Positions 21,074 through 31,719 of a DNA stretch of 64,000 bases are shown here, piece by piece (position 1 is the first letter of the stretch; each line of letters begins with the position of its first letter). Below the pieces are notes generated by a model that had not been told where the DNA came from, did not search any database, and worked only from the letters and a program-made list of their open reading frames with translations. The stretch comes from Populus alba (taxonomy: Eukaryota > Streptophyta > Magnoliopsida > Malpighiales > Salicaceae): positions 6,349,157 to 6,413,156 of the forward strand of contig NC_133301.1 of the NCBI RefSeq assembly GCF_005239225.2, written 5' to 3'. Made by a program: the position numbers and the translations under genes.

Positions 21074-21589
21074 TTACCTTGACTTGCCCCCCCTCGAGGA
21101 GCCAGATTTCTTACTCTTCTTTGAAAAGCCTGGAGAACCCGTTTTCTTTTTTTCTAGAGAGTCTCTAGCCTTGCTAGCTAACTGATTAATAAAAGTTTCC
21201 CCGTCAGAAGAAATCGGACTTTGCGGACTTGTTGGGATCAGTGACGTCGACTCCTTATCATCATCTTCCTTACCTGTACCACCTCCCATAACTCCAATAT
21301 CAACATTCACCTCATGACTAACAGGGTTCATGGTTGCATTACAGATGGTTGAACTTTGATCTAAAGAAGTACATGCATCCCCTTCCTCCGGCACCATGTC
21401 TGCTCGTAAGCTCTTCAAAATAAGAGGAGAGGTAGGATTTTCATCTTCATAACAACCAGCATTGGGCACATCTAATGTCGCAGATTCATTCGTATTACAA
21501 TCAGCACTCTGTAAAGCAGATGCTAAACAACCATTCTCATTACAATTAAGCTCTTTAGATGCCAAACAATCATTCTCACCAATCATTCT
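21074..21589 (-). pseudogene. LINE ORF1, C-terminal remnant
   Basis: The open frame ends at 21074 with a Lys/Ser/Gly-rich tail (FSKKSKKSGSSRGGKSR), preceded by a low-complexity, acidic region. Its position just upstream of the endonuclease and its basic C-terminus fit the variable end of plant L1 ORF1 (RNA-binding Gag-like protein). The conserved N-terminal domain and zinc knuckle are missing because the element is 5'-truncated at 21589. The assignment rests mainly on position. Confidence 0.55.
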
Positions 21590-21606
21590 CAACAAGGGCT
21601 GTTTCT

Positions 21607-21972
21607 ACGCCTACACGAACATGGAGCACACCTAAACAAGATGAGAAGGTGGAGTTTAGCAAGGGGAATACCAGTTCTGATTCTTTGAAGGGAAAGGAGA
21701 AGGTGACAAAACCTCAACATCCTAGGAGGTCTCGGGACATCAAGTGCTTCAAGTGCTTGGGACATAGGCATATTACTTCGGAATGTCCAAATAAAAGGGT
21801 GATGATTTTGAATGGGGATCATGGAGAGCTGATCAGTGCAGATGAGGTTGAAACTGAAGATGAAGATGAGGTACAACCGGCTGAACAAAAAGAGGATTTT
21901 GATCCAGTGAAGGGAGATTTGTTGGTTGTTCAACGGGTTCTGAATGCACAAATTGACGTTAGTGATGAGTAA
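21607..21972 (+). pseudogene. Element Y gag, nucleocapsid part
   Basis: This is Y gag after the LINE. A Lys/Ser-rich linker leads to the CCHC zinc knuckle CFKCLGHRHITSEC encoded near 21745-21790. The acidic spacer GELISADEVETEDEDEVQ and LLVVQRVLNAQ lead toward the protease. A stop at 21970-21972 replaces the codon that would lead into the homologous RENIFHTRC segment. A clean zinc knuckle allows a firm assignment. Confidence 0.75.
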
Positions 21973-22527
21973 CGCGAGAACATCTTTCATACTCGATGTC
22001 AGATTCGAGATAAGGTGTGCGGGATGATCATTGATAATGGAAGTTGCACTAATGTTGCGTCAACTACCTTGGTGGAGAAATTGGGTTTAAATACCCTTCC
22101 ACATCCCAGACTTTATAGTTTGCGATGGCTGAATGAGAATGGGGAGATTCGGGTGACAAAGCAAGTTCATGTACCTTTTTCCATTAAAACCTATCACGAC
22201 GAGGTTTTGTGTGACGTTGCGCCAATGTCAGCTAGCCATTTGTTGTTAGGTCGTCCATGGCAGTTTGATAAGGATGTGACCTACAATGGATGAAAGAACA
22301 CTTATTCTTTTATACTGAATGGAAAGAAGGTGAACTTGTTACCACTGAGTTCTCAACAAGTTAGAGAGGATCAGTTACGAAGCCAACAAAAGGAGGTGAC
22401 ATCACGTAAGGGGCTGTTGTTAGCCAAAAAAGGAGACATCAAACAAGCATTAGCCACGACAGGGATTGTTTTCATGGTCTGGGCAAAGCAACTACTACAA
22501 GTACAAGGATTGGACTTACCAAGATAG
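21973..22527 (+). pseudogene. Element Y aspartic protease region
   Basis: The protease starts [20 protein letters not shown] and has an active site changed from DSGS to DNGS (IIDNGSCTNV near 22030), which should abolish catalysis. Conserved LRWLNENGEIRVTKQVHVPF and LLLGRPWQFDKDVTYNG follow. There is a stop at 22291-22293, then an open stretch to 22527 equivalent to the protease-reverse transcriptase linker of X. Confidence 0.78.
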
Positions 22528-23440
22528 ATTAAGGAATTACTTGAAGAATTTAAAGATGTGTTTCCAGATGAATTACCTAAAGGGTTACCACCTATTCGTG
22601 GAATTGAGCATCAAATTGATTTGGTGCCGGGAGCTTCACTTCCTAATAGACCAGCATACAGATGTAATCCAGAGGAAGCGAAAGAGATTCAAAGGTAGGT
22701 CGGTGAGCTCTTAGAGAAGGGCTATGTGCGAGAATCACTTAGTCCATATTCTGTACCTACTTTGCTTGTACCGAAGAAAGATGGTACCATGAGGATGTGT
22801 ATGGACAACCGCACTATCAACAAAATAACAGTTAAGTATCGATTTCCTATACCCAGACTTGATGATTTGCTTGATAAGTTGCATGGTGCTGCATTGTTTT
22901 CTAAAGTCGATTTGATGAGTGGCTATCACGAAATTAGAATGAAAGAGGGAGATGAATGGAAAAAAACATTTAAAACTAAACAGGGGTTATATGAATGGAT
23001 GGTAATGCCGTTTGGGTTATGTAATGCGCCTAGTACATTTATGAGGCTTATGAATCATGTTTTGAGGAAGCATATTGGGCTGTTTGTTGTAGTATATTTT
23101 GATGACATCCTGGTGTATAGCAAGACCTTTGATGATCATGTGAAGCATCTTAGAGTTGTGTTTGAGACTTTGCAAGATTCTAAGTTGTATGGGAAACTTA
23201 TAAAGTGTTACTTCTGTAAAGAAAGTGTCGTGTTTCTTAGATATATTATCTCTAACAGGGGAGTTGGAGTTCATGAGGAGAAAATTGTGGCAATTCAAGA
23301 CTGGCCAAAACCTACTAGTATTGCTGATGTGAAGAGTTTCCATGGTTTAGCTTCTTTCTACAAGCGATTTGTGAAAGACTTCAGCTTTATTGTTGCTCCT
23401 ATGACAGAATGTAGTGCATTTGAACTACTCTATTTACGAC
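22528..23440 (+). pseudogene. Element Y reverse transcriptase
   Basis: Homology begins IKELLEEFKDVFPDELPKGL. A stop at 22696-22698 splits it before [20 protein letters not shown]. The polymerase blocks are all present: [58 protein letters not shown] and [10 protein letters not shown] (YFDD near 23092). After IVAPMTEC, about 200 bases expected in X are gone: a deletion joins this point to SIYDKEF of RNase H. Confidence 0.85.
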
Positions 23441-23743
23441 AAAGAGTTCTATGCTTTGATTCGGGCTCTAGAGGTATGGCAGCATTACTTGTTGCCTAAA
23501 GAATTTGTTATACATACTGATCATGAAGCCTTGAAGTATCTTAAGGGGCAAAGCAAGTTGAATCAAAGACACGTTAAATGGGTGGAGTTCATGGAGTCAT
23601 TTCCTTATGTCATAAAGTACAAGAAAGGGCAAGTTAATGTGGTTGCTGATGCTCTTTCTAGGAGGTATGCACTGATCTCTATGTTGAATGCAAGGCTGAT
23701 GGGTTTTGAACAAGTGAAGGATCAGTATGCCAATGATTCCTAA
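23414..23743 (+). pseudogene. Element Y RNase H, N-terminally deleted
   Basis: It reads [40 protein letters not shown] and [11 protein letters not shown], matching RNase H of X. The segment with the first catalytic Asp (CDASG in X) is missing through a deletion that overlaps GTAGTGCATTTGAACTACTC near 23410, so the domain cannot be active. The frame ends at 23743 (ANDS then stop), and homology continues to the small LINE tail at 23791. Confidence 0.8.
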
Positions 23744-23790
23744 TTTGCTAATGTGGTTGCTGAATGTGCAAAGGGAGCTTCTGATGGGTT

Positions 23791-23805
23791 TTTTTTTTTT
23801 GGTAA
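23791..23805 (-). mobile_element. Micro-insertion: 10-15 nt LINE tail in element Y
   Basis: A T-run followed by GGTAA(GC) interrupts Y pol between codons for ASDGF and its continuation. The flanks carry TGATGGGTT at 23782-23790 and 23811-23819; extending to GCTTCTGATGGGTT against GCTTGTGATGGGTT gives 14 bp with one mismatch. The orientation and end sequence match the LINE at 17199. The exact borders are ambiguous. Confidence 0.6.
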
Positions 23806-23823
23806 GCTTGTGATGGGTTCTTT

Positions 23824-24076
23824 ATGCATGAAGGTTACTTATTCAAAATGGGCAGAATGTGTATTCCTTCAGGTTCGTTATGGGAGTTGCTTGTGCGAGA
23901 GGCTCACAGTGGTGGTCTTAGTGGTCATTTTAGGGAGAAGAAGACTTACGAGCTGCTGAAAGAATATATTTTTTGGCCTAGTATGTTACGGGATGTACAC
24001 AATGAAATTGAAAGATGTGCTGTTTGCAAGAGAGCTAAGGGTAAAGAGAATGCGTATGGACTATATATGCCACTGC
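23824..24076 (+). pseudogene. Element Y integrase, zinc-binding N-terminus
   Basis: An HHCC zinc region is encoded: LVREAHSGGLSGHF supplies both His, and CAVCKRAKG supplies both Cys. It continues to YGLYMPL, where a W solo LTR interrupts at 24077. In X the equivalent text runs on without a break as [20 protein letters not shown]. Confidence 0.8.
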
Positions 24077-25723
24077 TGATGTAACCATATTATTCGATAG
24101 TTTCACCCGCATTTAACTAGTGTTTTGCCTATGTTATTTATATAAAATGCCTTGATATTCTTTGTTTTATGTTTTGAAGGCATTTTTGGATGAAAGATAC
24201 AAAAAGGAGTAAATTGGAGATAATTGGCAGATTTGACGTTCAGTCGATGATTTGTGTAGAGCGTGAGTTCTAGAGGTCGAAACGAAGTGATTCCAATGGC
24301 ATTAAAAAGCTAACATCCATACCTTTCTGGAAATGTAATGCAAGAAAAATAAAATGAGAAAGATCATGGAAATCACATCCTTCAAAGTCAAATCACGCAG
24401 TCTACCAATGTTGACCTTTTCCCATTCAAAATTCAATATCTGGAGCTTCAGAAGTCCAATTGATGCAAACTCAATTTTTTTGGATTCCTTAATCAAATCT
24501 CTATGAATGCTCCAAAGTTCAGCCAAAAAAGATGTCATATGAGGGAGATATAATTTTTCAAAGATGACAGCTGAATTCTGCCAGCAAGCAGGTTGTGTGA
24601 AGAAACGAATCCAAATTTCATCCAGAAGCATCCAAACCAACATACAAGTGTTTCCAGCAATTTAGATCCTTTAGTAAATATTCTAGAAGGTCAAGGAAGG
24701 CAGCCACCAACCTCAAGCCAATCGCCAGCCGCCAGCCGCCAGCCGCCAGCTGCCAGCGCCAACTGCCAGCCGCCTTCACACTACCACCATCTATTGATGT
24801 TCACACTTGAACTTTGATTTTCTTACTTACAATTTGTGTATAAATAGATGGAGGAGAAGGAGTGGGAGCAAGAAGTGAAGAAAACACAAAACTCTCCCCT
24901 CTACAAATCAGAAATCATGTATTCTTCCATCTTTAGTAGTAGTTGTTCAATAGATATGCGAGGCTAAGCTCGTTTTCTTGGTTGCAAGGACACAACAAAC
25001 CTTCGGATTTCAAGAACCGTGAGATTTATTCTTCCTTTTATTTTCAGTTTATGTTATGAATGAGTATGTTTGTTTTCCTGTGCATATTTCCTATGATTGT
25101 TGTTGATGATTGCTAGAGCGGACTCTAAGTTATTATTGTGAACAATCTATTGCTAAGTTTGATATCAAAACTGGAGTTGTGGTATATAAACTTGTGAAGC
25201 AACTAAGCTTGATAATTGTAGCGGAACTACGTTATTAAACTTAGGGAGAACATTCGATCAAAGCAACACAAAGTGACAACTTGGTTGTTAAGATTAATGA
25301 ATTTATCTGGATCTTAAGGCTGCCATTGGATTAAATCATTAGTGCGGACACTGTGATTGTTTGTTGGTTAGGGTTAATTATACGGCGGATCCGTTAATTA
25401 AACCAATATTAAGAAAAGATAAAATTCATAATATAAACTGGAGTTTCGTTTCAAGGATCAGTTCTAATTTCCGTTGGTGGATGTGTGCTTGCAACCAAGG
25501 TTTGTTTTCTTGATATATTTCAATTTCAATTGATTTTGTTTGCTAGTTTAATTTATGCCATAGTTTAAATCATTGCAAATCAAACCCCCCCATTGCATAC
25601 GATATAGCATAAAAAATCTAAACTAAACCTTCCTCGTGGGATCGACCCCTTGCTTGCTCTATACTATCTTGTGTGTTTTATTAAGCTAGGGTAATTAATT
25701 TGTGCGACTGCGACATCGTAACA
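24077..25723 (+). mobile_element. Solo LTR of the Athila-like W family (1,647 bp), TSD ACTGC
   Basis: It begins TGATGTAACCATATTATTCG and ends CGACATCGTAACA, flanked by ACTGC at 24072-24076 and 25724-25728. The TATA-like TATAAATA is at 24839-24846. A GC-rich minisatellite (units close to CAGCCGC) is at about 24717-24775. It is homologous to the LTRs of the W elements at 41580 and 51806, but on the opposite strand. Confidence 0.9.
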
Positions 25724-25728
25724 ACTGC

Positions 25729-26864
25729 CTATCTTAGAGCAACCATGGATGGACATTAGCATGGACTTCGTACTTGGATTACCAAGAACACGTGGGAAGG
25801 ATTCAATAATGGTGGTGGTTTATCGATTCTCCAAAATATCCCATGTCATTCTTTGTAACAAAATTGACGATGCAATACATGTTGTTGATTTGTTCTTTTG
25901 AGAGATTGTTTGTTTGCATGGAGTTCCTAAAAGCATTGTCTCTAATCGTGATACAAAGTTCTTAAGCCACTTTTGGAAGACTCTTTGGAGGAAACTTGGA
26001 ACGAAGTTACTTTTCATTACAACATGTCATCCACAAACAAATGGACAAACTAAGGTAGTAAACTGAACTTTATCTTCTTTGTTACAAGTTGTTATACATA
26101 AGAATTTGAAGAGTTGGGATACTTGTTTGCCTATTGTGGAGTTTGCATATAATCGTAGTGTGCATGGGGCTACAAAATTTTCACCATTTGAGGTTGTGTA
26201 TGGCTTTAATCCTTGTGTTCCTATTGATCTTGTTCATATTCCAATTGATGAGAGGACATTTATGGATGGAATTAGAAAGGCTGAATTGATGAAGAAACTA
26301 CATGAGCAGGTTCGGCTACATATTGAGGAGAAAACAACAAAGTATGCTAAACAAGCTAACAAGGGGCGAAAGATGGTCAGGTTTGAACCTGGAGATCGTG
26401 TTTGGATTCATATTAGCAAGGGCGGATTTCCAAGCAAACATAAGTCCAAGTTGATGCCAAGAGCTGACGGTCCATTTTGTATTATAGAGAAGGTGAATGA
26501 CATTGCGTATAAGGTAGATCTTCCTGGTGATTACAACGTATCAGCTATTTTTAATGTGAAAGACTTATCTCCGTACTTGGATGATGATGACGATTCTGAT
26601 TTGAGGACAAATCATTATCAACCCGGGGCTGATGATGTGCATCATGGGAATTATAATTCATCTCGTAAAGCTGAATCTAATATGCAAGAGGATTCAGATG
26701 GTCCAATGACAAGAGCAAGAGCGAAACAACTACAACGGGCCTTGACGAATCAAATTGCAATGATTGAAGCTGCGTCTGAGTTAAAAATTAGCCATCAGTT
26801 TGAAATTGGTTCAAGGGTGCTTATTTGCCTACAATTGGAACTTGGAGATGGGAATAGTCCTTAA
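25729..26864 (+). pseudogene. Element Y integrase core and LTR-encoded tail
   Basis: The core resumes with [13 protein letters not shown] stop interrupts DLFF-EIVCLHG near 25900. The second Asp is kept in [15 protein letters not shown], but the catalytic Glu position near 26054 reads Lys (NGQTKVV), and a stop follows two codons later. From 26079 the frame is open (LKSWDTCLPIVEFAYNRSVH, RFEPGDRVWIHISKGGFPSK). It passes the 3' LTR start at 26633 and ends at 26864 within U3, after GPMTRARAKQLQRAL. The enzyme is inactive. Confidence 0.85.
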
Positions 26865-27572
26865 TGGTTCTTTTGATGCTGGGCTACTTGTATTTGGATT
26901 GATAATGCAAATAAGTGAAGGAATTGATGCTGTTTACGGTCAGAACAGTAGATGGATTTGAACACGAATTTAAAGTCATCCATTGCATGTGATAACAAGA
27001 CTTATATAGGTAAAATTCAAGTTCAGAACGTGATCTTTCTAGATTGTCCAACCATGATTGCATTGGACTTTTGTGTCAAAAGTTATGGCTGTTTTAAATT
27101 TGGTCTGTTATGTTTCAGAAATGTAAAAAAAAAAAACATGTGCTAGTTAAATTTGTCTAATTACTTTATTAAAAGTCTAGTTTTTAGGCTTGACTTCTAT
27201 CATATTGAATTCACCTAACTTTGGAGGGTTGTTCGAATGATAAATATTTATCAGAATATGTAATAAACACTTTTTGGCCAAGATTTGAAACTTAATTAAG
27301 AGTTGCTCTTCCAAATTGATTTTGTGAAGAACCTTACCTGACTTATCACTCTTCAATCACAAAGACTGTGGCGTCAAAATCCTAGACTGATCTTTGTGGC
27401 GTCCAGATCGACCTATTAAAGTATCATATTAGTCTATCCTCCATCTTATTTACCTTTAAATCACTACAATCCAACTTAAAAACCAAAAGAAAGACAACAC
27501 AACCAGACCCATCCTTCATCTATTTTCGTTAGAATCATTGTTGCCGACTTTCGAATCATTCACGGCACATCA
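26633..27572 (+). repeat. Element Y 3' LTR (940 bp)
   Basis: It runs from TGATGTGCATC to GGCACATCA, followed by the TTTAA target copy at 27573-27577. A short G-rich tract (CCCGGGGCTGA) lies just before it as a weak polypurine tract. The LTR differs from the 5' copy by numerous substitutions and small indels. Confidence 0.88.
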
Positions 27573-27577
27573 TTTAA

Positions 27578-28835
27578 CCATGTTGATGCCTTCATTGCCT
27601 TACCAGGTGATTTGGGCACATTAGAAGAGAACTTGCATATTTCATCTTGGGCCTAACTGCACATTCACCATAAACCTATAGAGGTGTTAAATGTTAATGG
27701 TTTTTAAGATAATTTGTTGTCTTTTCTTGATCAAGTTGTGGAACAGGAATTTCTAACATCTTCGGCATGACAAATCATAATCTCTGCTGCTACTGCTAAA
27801 CAATTGATTGACCAACTACAATCTTTCATCCTTGGCATTGATCTGATGCAAACCTCATGATCATGTGGTCACGCAACCCACACGCAAAGACACCAATTCC
27901 CGGAAAACCAAGTAAATCAGTTTTGATAGGAGTGTGACATAAAGATAACTTGTACCTAGGCACCAGCACTATTGCAAATGAAAACCCCCACCCAACGAAT
28001 ATTGATTCGCGAACGAGAAGTAGAAGGATGATGCCACGAAGCCACTTGTTCTTCGATAAGTCGTTTTCAGTTCTTTAGAGAACCATGGAAGGGAGATTAT
28101 CTCACCAACACACACACACACAAAGTGCAGCAAACAAGAAATTTTATTGATATGAATTGTCCAACTTACATGTCTGGTTATGCCTTTATTTATATTTGCT
28201 CTAGACTTAAATAAACCCTAATGGACCCCTTATGTGGACTTATATGATACCCAGTTACAATTAAACCCAAATAATATAAATAAACCCTAAACTAAGAAGA
28301 AAATAACAATAAAATAAATAAATCCGAATTTAATATCCTAAATATGATAGGATCAGATTTGTTGCTTTTTAGAAGTCCCATATAAGCTAGGAGAATCAAA
28401 TCTGAAGGTGGAATTAATTCTGAAATCTTCTTTCCTTTTTGTAGCTAGGATGAATAAGGAATCATTGTAAGAAACAGATTCATAAACATTTATGAATCCT
28501 TGCCACACTTGAAAACTATGTTGCAGCCCATTAAAGGATCTTTGTAGAATTATGAGATTTTCAAAATAAGCTGTCACATCCTTTTAGGAAAAGAATCCTA
28601 GCCAAATAGGAAGTCCACAAGTCAAAAGGAAGTAAATAACAAAACTCCTACAACCTCTGTTGACCCATGTTTGGATGCCTTTCTGAACTCCAATTGACAT
28701 GATATTTTAACCCAACGTAGGACAACATGTTAGGAGACTCCACATAAAATTTCAGCCCGATCCAATGGTAGGATTGAGAATTATGAATATTATCGTAAAA
28801 CTGGATAGTTGCACATTTTATGTCAAAAATCTGAA

Positions 28836-28867
<32 letters not shown>

Positions 28868-28977
28868 TAAATTTGACCTTGCCTAGATCGTATCATGATC
28901 CCTGCATGAGTCACTTAAATTGGTTAACTAAGGAAAGTTGTAAAAAGCTTAGATTAGATTTGAGCCTTCATTTGTGA
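27578..28977 (+). pseudogene. LOG-like phosphoribohydrolase, 3' part of the left copy (interrupted)
   Basis: This resumes exactly where Y entered. Homology to the LOG signature (NHVNAFIALPGGLGTLEEIF in the other copy) is clear, but here the third Gly of the motif reads Asp (PGDLGTLEE). A stop replaces Ala-Gln near 27655, and another Arg codon is TGA near 27769. A V solo LTR (27844-28895 plus TSD) interrupts just before the end. The last codons (DPCMSHLNWLTKESCKKL) follow at 28896 and end at a TGA at 28975-28977. The copy is non-functional. Confidence 0.8.
27844..28895 (-). mobile_element. Complete V solo LTR (1,052 bp), TSD TGATC
   Basis: On the plus strand it starts TGATGCAAACC and ends GATCGTATCA. 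It is flanked by TGATC at 27839-27843 and 28896-28900. The TATA-like box is altered compared with other V LTRs. A run of 20 or more T lies at about 28839-28861. It lacks internal sequence, so it is a solo LTR. Together with 51309-60365 it defines the full V LTR. Confidence 0.88.
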
Positions 28978-29293
28978 AACCTTGTGTCTTTTGGTTTTTA
29001 TTAATATCATATTATTTTGTTTTGTTAGTTCTTAAATTTGTTTTAAGTGTGTTTCAGGTTTGTTAGTGTTCGCTGTTTCAGGTGATGTCTTCTATACTTT
29101 ATATTTCTACCTTAGGACATTAAGGACAACGTCTCGTTTTGGTTGGAGGGAGAGGGTAATAGTTGACATAAAAAAAAAACTAACTTACCAACTGTTTTAA
29201 CTATTATTAAAACCATTTGATAAAATTGCTATTAGGATGGCAGAGTAAGGAGGAAATTTTATTGACTCTTGAGATGCATTTTAGTAAGTATCC
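28978..29293 (+). other. 3' flank of left LOG copy (inverted-repeat arm)
   Basis: No gene. This matches 31340-31719 in reverse complement (for example GAAACCTTGTGTCTTTTGG, and ATCATATTATTTTGTTTTGT against its mirror). It marks how far the LOG inverted duplication extends beyond the gene. The edge at 29293 abuts the terminus of LTR C. Confidence 0.6.
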
Positions 29294-30448
29294 TGACACG
29301 ACCAAAAGATTGATGTCTTCTCCCAAGTACAGGAGTGTCGCAGTAATAAATAACCCGGAAAGACCGGGGTCCAACCACATGTAGGTTATATCATACGGTT
29401 GGGCTATAAAAGTGCCAAGCATTTGTTGTACCAATGGTTGTTCAACACAAATCTAGATTAACCATTTAACAAGTAAGGTATTAAGAGTAAGCAAGATAAT
29501 AAATATAAAACAAGCATTAGTCCATGTTGAGTTTATACTATACTTATTCTTACACCATTAGTGTAACCTTTTCACCTTGATATAATAGATTTACCTAAAC
29601 ATAATGAAAGAAAGAAACATAAATAAACAAGATATGAACATAATTATACAAATAAAGGAAAGGAAATGAAAAGCATAAACAAGAGATTAATATAGCATTA
29701 AATAAAACTTAAACATTATAAAATACAAAGAAAGAGAGCAAGAGCATGATCTTGATCTCAACACCAAGATGCCTAAATGCATGGCAAATGCCTCCTTTTA
29801 TAGGCCAAAATTTGGAACTATTGATTTGATAAATAATTGTTGAGTGGGTGGCCACATCTTGACTTGGTGAAAATCCTTATCTTCTTGTCTGAATAAAATG
29901 TCATTGCTAACATCAGAATTGGAACCACTTGTACACATGAAAGTTCTAAGAAATTCTCTTAGCTTTCCAGGAAAAAAAATTGAGATATAGGCTGAACAAT
30001 GAACAGTGTCCGGGCTGTATGACAAATTCAGACTTTTCTAGTTGTTGCTATAATTTCGACTTGAAAACGGCATTTTTAAATTCTGGTCTCCACATGAAAA
30101 GTTGTAGGCCTATGTCTTACCAAATCTGTGTAAACATTTGAGATCATTTGGACAACTAGAACTCGAGATGTAACCCAATTACCAAAAAATGTTCCAGTTT
30201 GGACTGCACCAACATCTTTTTTCTAAGCTTCACCCTCTCTTTATCTTCACAATTTCAGTAGTTGAATTCATCAATCAATCCTTTGATTTATGTGATAGGC
30301 CTGCATTTAAGATGAACATTTATATATATTAAGGTATCTTATAGTATTAGACTTGTTATTATAAAACATGCTTTAGTTAAAGAGTTATTGATAAGTGCAA
30401 AATGATGACATAAAAGCTTGATAAACATGCACTTTTAAGTACACATCA
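29294..30448 (-). mobile_element. LTR C, Athila-like (about 1.15 kb)
   Basis: On the plus strand it runs TGACACGACC to GTACACATCA. On the minus strand this gives TG...CA termini, and the bases upstream (GGTTAGGGGGTG, 30449-30460) look like a polypurine tract. It therefore reads as the 3' LTR of a minus-strand element. It is homologous to D at 39603-41479. The layout near its U5 end (ACTTGGGAGAAGACAT and TAATAAATAAC) resembles W LTRs. No target duplication pairs its two sides. Confidence 0.65.
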
Positions 30449-31339
30449 CACCCCCTAACCAGCTTATTACTAGTCCCTAGTAATCAAAGCGTTAAAATAG
30501 AAAAACAATTTACAAGTTCCACAAAGCAAGGCATTCATCATTCAACTTCCATTAATCTATCCAGATAAACAAACTCTATGTTCCTACTTCATATTTCTTA
30601 AACAAGTTATTAATAAACCTCCTTTTTATGTGCTTAATGTATGAAAACATAGATGATAAGGCTTTTGTTGGAAAGAAAAACAATATTATGTTTGAATGTT
30701 TAAAGATTAACTTCCTTGGGTTGGGATTATTATTATTTTTTCTTTTTTTTCTTCTTTTTTATTTATTTATTTATATACACATACTACTTAAAACACAATG
30801 TATCTTTAACCCATGTAACGAGTTTTAGGCTAATGACTCCCATACCAAATGGTCTTAGGGCATTAGGTGTTGAGACACCCCTACGAGCTTAACAACTCGG
30901 GTTACAGATACTGATACCTATATAGTGCAATGTTTGATTCCCTTAAGCTTTTCTCCTTAACCCATGTAACAAGCTTTGGGCCAATAGCTCCCAAGTCAGT
31001 TGACTTTAGGGTATTAGGTGTTAAAACACTCCTTCGGGCTTAATTGCTTAGGTTAGAGAGGCTACGAAACCAAACTTATCTATGTTTTTATTATCATCAA
31101 TATTATCATTTTTTTTTTTTGCAAATTATATACTATCCCTTTCCTTTAGTTGTTACCTTCAACAAAAGAATATAATTAATGTAATAATCCAATGTGCAAC
31201 CCACAATCATATGTTAAAGTGTGTGTGTGAAAATGAAGGTTTAAGAATACTTGTTAAATGAGTATATGAGCAGAATTAAGTGATAACAATGCGAGAGTTT
31301 GTAAACCTGAATATTTCAAGAAGTATTATGATAAACCTT
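30449..31339 (-). other. Internal remnant next to LTR C, with a ~100-bp repeated block
   Basis: This is probably the non-coding 3' region of the C element. A block at about 30808-30905 recurs at about 30955-31060 with many changes (shared words CCCATGTAAC, ATTAGGTGTT). T-rich low-complexity tracts lie near 30733-30770 and 31108-31122. No coding sequence is recognised. Confidence 0.5.
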
Positions 31340-31719
31340 GGTAATGATACTTACTAAGATACGTCTCTAGAGTCAATAAAATTTCCTCCTTACTCTGCCA
31401 TCCTAATAAGGATACTTACTAAGATGCATCTCAAGAGTTAATAAAACTAACTCCTTACTCTACCATCCTAATAACAATTTTGTCAAATGGTTTTAATAAT
31501 AGCAAAAACAGTTAGTAAGTTTGTTTTTTTTTTTAACTACTACCCTCTCCCCCCAACCAAAACAAGACATTGTCCTCAATTTCCTAACGTAGAAAGATAA
31601 AGTATAGAAGACATCACATGAAACAACGAATAATGACAAACCTGAAACACACTTAAACAAATTTAAGAAGTAACAAAACAAAATAATATGCTATTAATAT
31701 AACCAAAAGACACAAGGTT
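31340..31719 (-). other. 3' flank of right LOG copy, with a small tandem duplication
   Basis: Mirror image of 28978-29293. The unit GATACTTACTAAGAT through CTCTGCCATCCTAATAA at about 31341-31391 is repeated next to it at about 31392-31472. The first unit is the closer match to the left arm. No gene is present. Confidence 0.55.

Larger units (their letters stand above)
17199..21589 (-). mobile_element. L1-type LINE, 5'-truncated, 4.4 kb, 17-bp TSD
   Basis: The target duplication CAACAAGGGCTGTTTCT is at 17182-17198 and 21590-21606. The 3' end is the T-run plus GGTAAGCTGACTTATG at the left edge, so the element lies on the minus strand. Order along the minus strand is the end of ORF1, then apurinic-like endonuclease, reverse transcriptase and a zf-RVT region. 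The element starts inside ORF1, as expected for incomplete reverse transcription. Frameshifts near 20590 and 18870 break the second reading frame, so this copy is dead. It is a separate insertion from the related fragment in X. Confidence 0.92.
6275..27572 (+). mobile_element. Element Y: old Ty3/gypsy retrotransposon, TSD TTTAA, with nested insertions
   Basis: The LTRs at 6275-7220 and 26633-27572 start TGATGTGCATC and end GGCACATCA. TTTAA occurs at 6270-6274 and 27573-27577, and removing the element rejoins the LOG sequence exactly. The span of 21.3 kb reduces to roughly 6.2 kb once X, the LINE, the W solo LTR and the small LINE tail are taken out. Gene order is gag, protease, reverse transcriptase, RNase H, integrase. 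There are many stops and an RNase H deletion. The pol frame ends inside the 3' LTR. An initiator-Met primer site, no chromodomain and similarity to X suggest the CRM group. Confidence 0.9.
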
